In this document: in pieces, positions 43,873 to 53,560 of the stretch | How the letters are laid out: every line of letters begins with the position of its first letter | How positions within the stretch are numbered: the stretch's first letter is position 1 | Source of the DNA: Cycas panzhihuaensis | Lineage: Eukaryota > Cycadophyta | Direction: 5' to 3' | DNA length: 64,000 bases | Assembly (NCBI GenBank): GCA_023213395.1 | Contig: CM041465.1 | Span: 43,159,741 to 43,223,740, forward strand | The notes under the pieces: generated by a model | What the model was told of the DNA's origin: nothing | The model's database searches: none | Seen by the model: only the letters and a program-made list of their open reading frames with translations | Made by a program: the position numbers and the translations under genes

Positions 43873-44703
43873 TGTTGACTTAGGTTTCCCACTGCACTTA
43901 TGGGAAGGGTACACTTGTCAAGGTTACACAGGTTATAGTCTAGCTTAGGACACAATCAACATCATTATCCACATATATTCCACAGATTTATTAATGTTTC
44001 CACATGATTATATCACAACGGCACACAACAGTACATAAATTAACACATATTCCACATTCAATCCTTGCAACACAGAGAATACACAATTTCCACGTAACTT
44101 CTTATTTCATTAAGCAATAGTTCTTTTACACAAGGTGCTGGAATGCATTCTCTGTGCATTCCAGCCTCATACATTCACTCTGTCACATGCGTACCCAGGA
44201 GGTACCCATCAAAATACACAGCTTTAGGCTGCTGTCATGCGTACTGGTCTCCGTACCAATGTGTACTAGTATACTTGGCTCTCACCCTAACCGAATGGTC
44301 CTTAGGAAGGCTCATAAATACGCTCCTTGGTGTCCTTTGGCTGAAGGGTTATGACTGTCTGTCATAACCGTACCTTTTCAGTCAAGCGTACCTCTTCCTA
44401 ACCATTGGTTAGTTTCCTTAATTGACTGTCTTAACTCATTCAGACGTCCGTATGTACGTCGACATCACCGCAGCTCCCTTCGCCCGCCTTCTCATGCGCA
44501 CTGCCTCGCTTGCTTGCATTACCTCGGAGGTACGTATACGTTATGCGTACCTTTACGGTATGCACCGCCATACGTACTCCAAAATGTTGGATTCTTCACT
44601 TTTGTCGCATACGCATCTCCGCACGATCCGTACTGCATGCCCAAGGATACTCAGCCTCTCTCTGGTCTGCCCATAGCTCAGTGTGTCACATTATGCTCCA
44701 ACA
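43873..44703 (-). repeat. 3' LTR of element I
   Basis: 831 bp, plus-strand ends TGTTGACTTAGG and TGCTCCAACA; partner of 55899-56732. The two are nearly identical up to about 44450; differences concentrate in the GTACG-rich part (44450-44640). It shares only blocks with the A LTRs (start, TTTCATTAAGCAATAG), so it belongs to a different subfamily. Confidence 0.93.
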
Positions 44704-44802
44704 TCTATCCCGGGTCAACACGAAGGGTTTGAGCATCCTTGCTCAACAAAATTTTCAAAATTTGGGGTATTACTCCCTCTCCCCTTCTCAAGACTGCTCC
44801 TG
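44704..44802 (-). promoter_or_regulatory. element I polypurine-tract region with hairpin
   Basis: On the element strand it has the GAGAAGGGGAGAGGGAG purine run near 44773-44789, the hairpin GAGCA-AGGA-TGCTC (44731-44744), and CGGGATAGA next to the LTR. Same arrangement as A and B. Confidence 0.5.
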
Positions 44803-45871
44803 CTACCACTGTCTTGTAGCCATAATTTCTTCATTGATTTGGGTCAGTGTGGCAATTATTGCATCTTTTTCTTTAATTTTTTCCTGAAGGGCTGCTATTT
44901 CCGCCTTATGCCCTTCTTCCATGTCCATAATTAGCTGTATGATCTGACTGGATTGATTATCTGTCGGAGGTGGTACTGATGTCTCTCCTGTTTCCATTAC
45001 AGGTGGAAAGTCTTCCCATTTTTCTAGAGAAGGTTCCACTTCTTCTGCCTATGCTGGTTCTTCCTCATCCTTCTTTCTTTTGCTACTTTTCCTTATGGTT
45101 TGCTTAGCCCGATGAGGAATAGGTGTCCCAGGGGTTTGCTGCCACCATTTAAGGACTTTACTCATTTGCTTTTGTACCATCCTTTTCACTTCTTGATTTT
45201 GTGTTGTATATGGAAATTCAGTGACCCACCTTTTAATGAGTGGTTCTTTTGAAGAAGTGGTTGTTTTTACCAATTGTACATTTGGACATTGATAAAATAG
45301 GATAGCTAGCAACAATGAAGGGTGGCGAAGAGGATGAGTCATTATTTCCTGAATTTGTCAAGATGTCTTCTCGCCAGAATTCTGACCAATCCATTTTCTC
45401 TCCATCGCGAATCTTCAATAGTATTGGCATCATTCCCCCTGGAATGTATGTGTATTTTCTTTTTGACAAAAACCTAGAATTAATAACTTTTGCTATCCAC
45501 TGTAATCGGATGCCTTTTATATCTGCCACACGGATTCCACCTGAAGTTAGTTGTGTGTGTTTTTGGCAGAACTCTTTTAACCATAACTCACGGTCCACTT
45601 CCGAGCATTTGGTTGCTGTGGGTACTTCCCCTTTGTTGGGAAGTCCTGTTATCAGATGCACAATCTCTGCATCTAGTTTAATTTTGCTCATGTCCCTTTT
45701 TAATTCTGCTAAAATACTTACCATAATTTCTGGGTCATAGTACATAGGGTTACAGTATATGTACTCTCCCCAAGCAGCTTGCTTGATTTTTGCCTGAAAT
45801 TGAGAGGGTAATGCTTTGAGGTCTTTCTTCAATCTGGGTATGAAAGTATCCTGACAACCTGCTGTCCCCAT
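44803..45871 (-). pseudogene. element I ORF3: conserved post-integrase protein
   Basis: Homologue of 3197-4303. The first piece (45233-45871) has WGEYIYCNPMYYD, IRLQWIAKVIN and KYTYIPGGMMPIL, then a frameshift near 45350. The second piece, from 45342, has HHPSLLLAILFYQCP-like residues, a basic KSSKRKK patch and acidic EEEPA, a TAG at about 45049, then a coiled-coil tail (SSQIIQLIMDMEEGHKAEI, ALQEKIKEKDAIIATL). A and I agree over nearly the whole length, so the protein was maintained in both lineages. Function unknown. Confidence 0.8.
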
Positions 45872-46708
45872 GCTGGCTATGGGATTCCAGAGAGAAAACC
45901 GAAATAACCTGGAATATGAATACGAACCCTACGTGCGTACCTTTGCTGGTATGGTTACTGTTTTTTGGACTTTATACTCGCTGATTTGAGGCCGAATTTC
46001 GTCCTTTTATCTCCCTGGATCGCAAGGGCTTTTCTCGGCTGCTTGCTGTTGAGAATCCGGACGGAATTATGCTCGATTTCTTGTTGCATACCACGCGAGA
46101 ATGCTTGCAGGTACGTAATATATACTTTTGTCTTATTCGCCTCTTTTCTTCTATGCGTACTTCGATGGCATTCTTTTTCAGTTACGCATAGTATAAATCG
46201 TTTAACTTATCCACTTTTTAACTATGTGTACCCCGCAGTGTACTTTTTCGGTATACATAATGTATTTTGGCCTGTTTTACATAGTGCGTACCAGATAGCA
46301 TACTTTTAAAATGCATACGGTGTATTTTGTCTTATTTTACACAGTGCGTACCAGATAGCCTTCTTTTCTAGTATGTATAATGTATTTTACAGTCGTGCAC
46401 AGTAACATACTTTTCCTGGTACGTATAGTATATTTTGTCAGTATGTATGTAGAAATTTAGATTTCTTTGACAGAATTCTTTCTTATCCTTGGTTCTTTTT
46501 GTCATAATATCATTGTTTTTAATGATTCTTCTTATTGCTTATGTATATAGTATGAGTTACGGTTGTTTTTTCTTGTTTTTTCATTTTTTTTTTATATTTT
46601 TGTTTCCATACCAAACTGGATCACATTCCGGTATCAAGGCAATTTGATTTGCCTCAACTTCATTCAACGTGCTATAGTACAACCAGCTGATCCGGTTGGT
46701 AAGCTAAT
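45872..46708 (-). other. element I spacer between integrase and ORF3
   Basis: Non-coding, T-rich on the plus strand, with the tandem array at 46140-46450 and poly-T near 46582-46592. Aligns in position with 4304-5031 of A. Confidence 0.6.
46140..46450. repeat. tandem repeats, unit about 65-75 bp, in element I spacer
   Basis: About four to five imperfect units with the words 'tgcgtacc(ag)atag', 'atactttt', 'ggta(cg)ta/tatgtata' and 'gtgtattttgtctt'. The units at about 46212-46276, 46277-46333 and 46334-46394 are the clearest. More copies than in A (4590-4775). Confidence 0.7.
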
Positions 46709-47920
46709 CTATCCGATGTATGGTTTCAACCTGCTACCATTCACTCGAGTTGGTAGCAGCGGCCCATCTATTTCCCGAAGTTGCACCGATCCGTTCTCAA
46801 AGATTTTCTCTGCGATGTAAGGTCCCAACCATCGCATCTTGAGTTTGCCGGGGTGCATCTTGAACTTGCTGTCGTACAGCAACACTTGATCACCTTCTTT
46901 GAATTGAGGTTTGTGTAAATGTCGATCATGCCATGCCTTTTGTCGTCTCTTTTCTATATTTTGCAACCATTTCGCCATATGTCGTTTCTCTTCTAACCGC
47001 ACCAATTCTTCCAATCACTGTTGTAAGGATTAGAAGTCGTCTAATCGACACTGCATAGCGGTTCGTAGACTTGGTATCTCAAATTCTGTCGGAAGAATGG
47101 CTTCTGTTCCGTAGACGAGCTGGAATGGAGTCTGTCCAGTTGATCTTTTATACGTTGTTCTAAATGCCCATAACACGGATGGCAATTTCTCGGCCCAATC
47201 AGATCTGCCGACGTCACATATTTTCCTTAAGCAGTTTTCAATTATTTTATTTGAACTCTCTGCTTGCCCATTTGCCCTTGGATAATATGGGGTAGACTTC
47301 CGATGGCTTATCATAAAAGCCAATGTCAATATCTCTATGGTTTGATTTAGAAAATGGGCACTGTGGTCACTCACAATCTCTAGAGGGCATCCAAATCGTG
47401 TAATAACTACTTCGTACAGAAATCAGGCTGTACTTTCCGCATCTGCTTTTCGTAAGGCTCTTGCTTCTACCCACTTTGTCATATAATCTGTTGCCACTAG
47501 AATATATCGGGCTTACGATCGACGGGCGGCTGGTTTAATTGGCCCCACGAAGTCGAGTCCCCATTTCTCGAATGGTGCAAGAAGTAGAATGGGATGTAGG
47601 GGTTGGAAATCTTGTCGATTAGGTTTCCCAACCCGTTGACAATAGTTACAGGCTTGGATCCATTTTCTTACGTCTTCAAACATGGATGGCCACCAGAATC
47701 TGGACATGAAGATTTTCCTCCATGTGGCTAATTTCCCCATGTGTCCACCCTCTACCCCTTCATGCACTTGAGACATAATCTGGTTGATCTCGTGTGGTCG
47801 AACGCATCGTCGTAACACTTCATCTGGTCCCAGTTTGTACAATTCTCCGTTTATTAATTGATATGGTTCTGCTTTTCTGACGAAATTTCGCCTTTCCGTA
47901 CGGTCCAATTCTGCCGGCAC
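46709..47920 (-). pseudogene. element I integrase
   Basis: N-terminal zinc-binding part HEGVEGGHMGKLATWRKIF with CNYCQRVGKPNR (His and Cys pairs intact), then GLDFVGPI (first Asp). A short broken stretch at 47375-47512 leads to SDHSAHFLN (second Asp) and, 35 residues on, NGQAESSNK with Glu intact. The C-terminal domain (46709-47014) has FKEGDQVLLYDSKF, KMRWLGPYIAEKIFENGSVQ and LKPYIG. A stop near 47429 and a frameshift make it non-coding, but it is better preserved than in A. Confidence 0.9.
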
Positions 47921-47931
47921 CTCTCCAGTCG

Positions 47932-48308
47932 CTAAGTATTCTGGTATTCCCTCATACCAAAGTTGGAACCGCCTCCACGAACAATCAATGCGTCTGGAAA
48001 GTCGTCTGGTATTCCCGTGGCCTTTTCCCCGTTTGAGATTCTTGACAATTGATCAGGGATAATATTGGCTTTTCCAGGTTTCACGATGATTTCAAAAGAA
48101 AACTCTTGAAACAACATTAACCATCTGCTGATTTGCCCTCTCATTATTGGTTTGTTCACCAGATACATCAATGCTTGATGGTCCACAAAAAACAAGAATG
48201 GATTTGCTAATAAATAGTGTCGAAATTTCTACAGTGCATACACCATGCTGAGAGCTTCTCTCTCTGTCGTGGTATAATTTTGCTCTGCCTTTGTGAGTTT
48301 CCAACTTG
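47932..48308 (-). pseudogene. element I RNase H, left part
   Basis: KLTKAEQNYTTTERE, LLANPFLFFVDHQALMYL, MRGQISRWLMLFQEFSF, IIPDQLSRISNG. The right part of the domain is at 50734-50830, beyond element J, and removal of J with one CGAAG restores a YFAS-KLT join. Confidence 0.82.
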
Positions 48309-48313
48309 CGAAG

Positions 48314-48481
48314 TTCAATTGCATGTTGATTTTCTCGAAGAGGCGGTAGTCCTTTCGGTTCATCGAACATTGTCTTGTATTCTTCTATAATTTGTTGAAT
48401 CTCTGGTGGAGTATCCTTGATTTCAACCTTATAGCATGTCATAATATATGCTGATGGGTTTTTCCTGAGTATCTTCTCCAT
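48314..48481 (-). pseudogene. element J start of RT region
   Basis: MEKILRKNPSAYIMTCYKVE, KGLPPLRENQHAIEL, matching C at 16287-16455 almost residue for residue. The frame then runs into element I DNA at the duplication. Confidence 0.85.
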
Positions 48482-49166
48482 TCAGTGTGATGAGACTAGT
48501 TGTACTGGTGGTGTTGCCGGTGCCTGCAATCGATACTTACGTCCTCCTTGGCGAAAGCACATAAATCTGGTCATATAATTAGTGACTATATTACCTAGAG
48601 TTTGAAGCCACTGGATTCCCAATACTGCATCCACGCCACCGATTTGCATTGCAAACATGCATGTGTTTGTGCAATATTCACCCATCTCAGAATTATTTTT
48701 TTGCGTAATCCTCTGCACGGTCGCTTTTCCCATTTGCAATTGACACTTGGAATGTATTTATTGGTTCTATTTTAATTCCAAGCTTCTTTGCGCTTGCCCT
48801 ATTTATAAAGTTGTGTGTACTACCACTATCGACTAGAATTGTGACAGTGCCCCTTTATCATCCCTTGGAATCAAGTGTTTGTGGTGTAACACTTTGTCCT
48901 GTAATTGCTTGGAGTGATATGTGTACATTTTCTCAGATCTAGCTCCAATAGTTCGCTACTTCACTTCCTCCGCTTTTCTTCAACTTCTTCATGAATTTCC
49001 TCGGGTGCTTCTTCTTCCTCCGATATTATTGTATCTTCGGTATTAATCATATATACCTTCTTGCCGGCGCATTGATGTTCGTGATTCCATTTCGCACCGC
49101 ATTTAAAACAAGTTCCTTTCCTCATGTGCTCTTCCTTTGTTGATGTCTCTTGATTACTTCTAATTG
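48482..49166 (-). pseudogene. element J zinc finger and protease
   Basis: TCFKCGAKWNHEHQCAGKKV near 49055-49112 is a CCHC knuckle, with an acidic run after it. The protease active-site region near 48800-48850 is shifted and broken (LVDSGSTHNF-like). The flap part is open at 48482-48739 (CTNTCMFAMQIGGVDAVLG, IQWLQTLGNIV). Confidence 0.78.
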
Positions 49167-49990
49167 TTAATGGAGCCTCCGCTTTAGTTCCTGACCTGTT
49201 CCAGTTTGGGTTAAATCCTTGTGAGCTTCGCTCAAGGTGAATGTAGGTCTAGTTTCCCGCAGTTCTGCTTCCATGCATCTTGCTGTTTTGATTGCTGAAT
49301 CTAATGTTGGCACCTCCATTGCTTTTAGACGATATCTTATTGGAGGTTTTAATCCGCTAATGTATGATTCCAGGAGGAGTGCTGATGGTACGGTTGTCGA
49401 ATTAGACATTGTAACACCCGAAATTGTTTAGTGAACTCTTGACCGAGCTAGTTTGTAATCTTGTCAATCGGGCAAAGTAGTCCGACTCCATGAGTCTTCA
49501 TATTGGGTTATGAGCCCATGCTTCATGTTACCCGCCTTCACATTTCCCACCGTTCGAAGCCACCATGAATACCATTTCAAGGCTCGACCGTACAAATGTA
49601 ATGATGCCAAAGATACTTGCTCGTGTTCTGGTATCGCGTAGACTGAGAAATAAGTTTCCATCTGTAGGATCCATCCTCTTATATCCCTCGATTTATCGGG
49701 GTCAAAATTCTCTAAGGTGATCTTTGCCATGGTCACCCCTTCGTTATTCTTGCAGTTTCTTCTTTGATACTCTCCTCCTGTTTTAAATCTTCCTTTGAAA
49801 TTACTTGTATTTCCTTGTTCTATTTCCTTTTCTTGTTTGGCCCATATTGGTTCTGCTTGTGGTCCGTCCAATTTTATGTTGATTTTATGCATGAGGTCTG
49901 AGAGACCTGCTAACGAGGCTAGGATTTCCTTTCCTACTTGCCCGAGAGGTGATATGTTCCTGACCGGATTGGCCTTGGCCAGTCGACATC
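49167..49990 (-). pseudogene. element J Gag
   Basis: 49464-49892: FDPDKSRDIRGWILQMETYF, SLASLHLYGRALKWYSWW, the chromovirus Gag capsid motif. A stop and frame change follow, then 49167-49409: LLLESYISGLKPPIRYRLKA, TLDSAIKTARCMEAEL. Better preserved than the Gag of C. Confidence 0.85.
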
Positions 49991-50196
49991 TTCTTTTGTT
50001 GTATAACCTTCTTAGAGCGTAACTGCTTGGGCTCTTCTCAAAAATCCATGGGCGGGAGGGTGGGGAAATTTTTCACTTCCTTCTCGCCAAAAAAAATTTC
50101 ACCCTTTTGATGGCTGTTAGACTGTATTGATCCCCTTCCGAAAAAAATTTGACTATATTCTCTGGAGACACCTTTCCACAGGATAGCTTCGACGAA

Positions 50197-50208
50197 GCTC
50201 TGATACCA
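50197..50208 (-). promoter_or_regulatory. element J primer binding site (initiator tRNA-Met type)
   Basis: GCTCTGATACCA on the plus strand, that is TGGTATCAGAGC on the element strand, two bases inside the LTR. Identical to the site of C. Confidence 0.93.
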
Positions 50209-50210
50209 CT

Positions 50211-50728
50211 TGTAACGGAAGCTTTTAACTTAATTCAGAAATAACTCAAAGATTCGCAGATACTGGTCTAATATAGATTTGAACAGATCTCTTCAATCTC
50301 AAATAATAATGAATATAGGAAATTCACTATAGAACACCGAAATAAAGTAATGGAAATAGTACTAATAAAGGTAGATATATTGTGCAAAATATAAACAAAA
50401 TATCCTTACTGAATGACTGCCCTTCGAGGCGGGAATCCTCCAAATATCTCAGGCCAAAAGGCCGAGCCAACTGCAGCCCTAGAGCCGAAAATGTAGAAGA
50501 GATCCAATCCGAAGTGATGATACCAAATGAGGGCTTTGCTCCCTATTTATAGTGGCCGATTATTATCTTGTTTGAAGTCAGCTAGAATTAAGACAGTTCA
50601 CTGGGAGTGAACCATTAATGAAGTCGGCCAGAAGACTGGCTTACTGGTCGGCTAATATTCCTGCGCTCATTTCTGGGGTTTAAGTCGGTTGACAGGCCCC
50701 TAAGAGAGGGTTTTCCTGGAACGCAACA
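50211..50728 (-). repeat. 5' LTR of element J
   Basis: 518 bp, plus-strand ends TGTAACGGAAGC and AACGCAACA. Homologous to both LTRs of C in reverse orientation (the 'gggagtgaaccattaatgaag' block and the CTATTTATAG TATA region). Confidence 0.92.
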
Positions 50729-50733
50729 CGAAG

Positions 50734-51959
50734 TATGTCAGATGATCCATCTTGTCGTCACTAGGTTGGGCCAATACGCATCTGATAGCGTATTGTGAAG
50801 CATCCACATGTACATGGAAGGTTTTCTTCCAATCAGGAAATCCGCAATATGGGTGCTGATATGATAGCTCGTTTTAATGCTTCAAATGCTTGCTGTTGTT
50901 CTTCCATCCACTCCCATTCAATATTCTTTTTCAGCAATTCCTCCAGAGGTCTTAATATGTATGCATATCCCCTGATGAATTTCCTGTAATATCCCATCAA
51001 TCCCAAGAAACCTTTCAATTGTCTCCTCGTAAGTGGTATAGGAAAATGTAAAATTGCGGATACTTTGGCTGGATCTGTCAGCAATCCTTCTTTGCTAACG
51101 ATGTGTCCTAATAGATTTCCGAAGGGTACCAGGAAGGTACATTTCTCTGGTTTCAAACACAACTTGTTTTCTTGACATGTTTATAACATTTCCCTCAAGT
51201 TTTCCATGTGATCTTTCATTAATCCGTATAGCGTCCAATTGTCTAAGAATACTGCCACTTTTTGCCCAATAAATTTCCGAAATATGTTGATCACGATTCT
51301 CTGGAATGTAGCCGGTGCATTCGTAAGACTGAATGGCATCACTTTATAGGCATAAGTTCCCCATTCTGTCACGAATGTGGTCTTTGCTTGATCTTCTGGG
51401 GCAATCTTGTTTAATTGTCTGTAATCCACACAGACATGTATTTTTCCGTTCTTTTTGGGAACTACCACTACAGGGCTCACCCAATCACTGTAGTCAATCT
51501 CAGAATGTATCCAAATTTTCCAAAGATTTTATCTAATTCTGCTTTCACCTTTTCCTTATACTTGGGATTCATTTGGTATGGTCGCTACTTCACTGGTTTT
51601 GCATCCTCTACCAAATCAATGTGATGCATTCCTATTTCCGGAGTAATACCTTTTAGGTCTTTATATGACCACGCGAATATGTCGCAGAATTCCTCAAACA
51701 ACTGCTAAGCTTTCGCTACTGTTTGATTATCCCAATAATTTTTGATTCATATCAGTTTGGGATCGTCTTTGCTGCCGACATTAATTTCGATAGTTTTTAA
51801 CTTGGTTACTTCAACATCTTCCTTATTTCCGGTTTTGTGCCCCGGGGTATCTTCTATTTTTCTTTCTCCAATATTAATTTCCGTGAATTCTGCAGGATAA
51901 TTCCTAATTTCTTCTTCCTCACCATATACTGATTCTTCTTCCTCTTTATTTGTAATTCC
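50734..51959 (-). pseudogene. element I reverse transcriptase and RNase H start
   Basis: Pieces 51181-51480 (MSPVVVVPKKNGKIHVCVDY, YKVMPFSLTNAPATF, VAVFLDNWTLYG) and 50833-51162 ([29 protein letters not shown]). Compared with A, about 38 residues between YRQLNK and PEDQAK are missing in frame, which removes the motif with the first catalytic Asp. The catalytic box reads LDNW, not LDDW. The pre-RT region at 51500-51959 has several stops. This RT was dead before J arrived or died since. Confidence 0.87.
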
Positions 51960-53201
51960 TTACTCTAAATTCATGCTCATTCTTCTAATATTCTTCAAGA
52001 TTCTATCTATATTTTTGTTTTCTGATGTATGCATAAAGGTTTTTACAAAGGATTCCTTTTGGTTTCCCCAAGTCACATCCAAGCTTTGTTCCTTTCCTAG
52101 GAACCAATCCTTTGCTATCCGTCCCAAGGTGTGGTAGAAGTAGTTAGGCCAGATCTTTTTGGGTATACTTAGGGATGTCCATTTTTGTTTACACTTCTGT
52201 ATATGCTCACTAGGATTTTGACCTACATGGAATAACGGGATGTCTAAGTGTTTTGGATGGTTGAATCGAATTCGAAACGTTGCTTGTAGCTCCTTCCAAT
52301 TTTTGAGAATGGTTTGGTGGGCTAGGTACCAATACCAAGCCGTTCCCCATAAGGTAAGTACTAGGTCTTGTTGCCATTGATTTTTATCCCAATTCCCGTG
52401 CTCCATCCAGTATTCAATACAGTGGGTTAGATGGGTAGTCCCATGTAACTGTTCTCCATAGAAAGACTTAACGTGATTCCTAATATAAGTTTCACAGTTT
52501 GTTTCATCTGGGATAGTTATCCTACTGCCTAGACCAGAGTCTCTAGAAGTATTTACTGCCGATTCTCCTTCCATTTCCCTGGATTTGGCACCAATCGTTG
52601 GAAGGGACTGGTTGCTGGGTGGGTATACTTCTAAAGAAGATGAGGAAGGAATGTTACTTCCTTCCCCGGGTTGTAATAAAGGAGGGGATAGGGAATCTAC
52701 CTTAGGACCCATGCCTGAGGTAGAAGGGAGGTTAGGGTTACTACTAGCTACTATAGAACTATGAAAAATACTAGGTCTACTAGGGGGTTTTTGGTCTAGT
52801 TTGGTGTTATCCATTGAACTATCATTAGTCGTTATATATTCAAAAGAATCTAAATTATCATTAATGTTCTCAGTTACACATTTAAACAATAAATTACATC
52901 TATAAGAGGAAGAATTTACTTCATAGGCGTCTTGTAACCAATAGTCCACAAATCTCATTCCATTTTCGTCGTCTGAAGAGTTGTATATTTCTCCAAAATA
53001 AGCAGGTTCTTCTTCTTGGTGATCGATCATTTTGGTGGGTTCTTCAGCAGTATGATAGAGATTCTCTTCATCAAGGGAAGAGGCTATTGTTTCACTTACG
53101 ACAGTCGTACTGGATCCCTCGTCTGGTATCATCTTGATGGAGCTCTTTCCCAACATTGGTAATACCACTTTATTCCCATTATCCGATAAAGTGAAGGTCA
53201 C
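51960..53201 (-). pseudogene. element I module between protease and RT, second Gag-like domain (intact frame)
   Basis: Uninterrupted 413-codon frame. Residues 1-250 are an acidic Ser/Pro-rich linker after protease. Residues about 255-345 carry HCIEYW, LTLWGTAWYWYLAHQ, NWKELQATFRIRF and HIQKCKQKWTSL, the layout of the retrotransposon Gag capsid family. Residues about 354-389 repeat a similar pattern (HTLGRIAKDWFLG, TWGNQKESFVKTF). The normal Gag capsid motif is separately present at 54830-54925. Retained in A and partly in B. Role unknown; perhaps an extra structural or packaging domain made as part of Gag-Pol. Confidence 0.82.
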
Positions 53202-53560
53202 ATTCTTCCAGTTTTGGAGGCACTGGGTCTTTTATAGCCAAGGCCTCCCTAATAATGTTGGATAGGGTGTTGCCCCCTTTTCTGTTTCTATGATCGTAAA
53301 GTCAATTTTTACTATAATTCCTACCACATCCACCTTGATGTCGGCTAGCCTTCCCACAGGTCGCACTAATAGTTCATTGGCCAACTTCAATGAATATGTC
53401 GCTGCTTCCAGTTTCGAGCTTCCCAATTTTCGCCATGTCGAAGTTGTGTAATACGCTGATTACCGCCTCCATCAACAATCACTTTCGGGAATGTTTCTCC
53501 CAATACCACCATTGTCACCATGGGATCCATGTCGAATGATGCCATCACTTTCTTTAAACT
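53202..53560 (-). pseudogene. element I aspartic protease
   Basis: Active site VIVDGGG near 53465-53485 at the end of the long Gag frame; the next strand (NVLPTST in A) is frameshifted. The second piece at 53232-53426 has ATYSLKLANELLVRPVGRLA, VVGIIVKIDFTI and TLLGRPWL before a stop. Confidence 0.83.

Larger units (their letters stand above)
48314..50728 (-). mobile_element. element J: 5' half of a chromovirus (relative of C), no 3' LTR
   Basis: Minus-strand element with a 5' LTR (50211-50728), primer site, Gag, protease and the first part of the RT region. It ends abruptly after the NQHAIEL block at 48314. The flanks are identical, CGAAG at 48309-48313 and 50729-50733, as for a normal 5-bp target duplication, although the 3' half and 3' LTR are missing. 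Inserted in the RNase H of element I. Confidence 0.88.

Noticed and set aside
44143-44934. Overlapping plus-strand ORFs in and beside the element I LTR
   Set aside because: They read through GTACG-rich LTR repeats and the antisense of ORF3; no domain.
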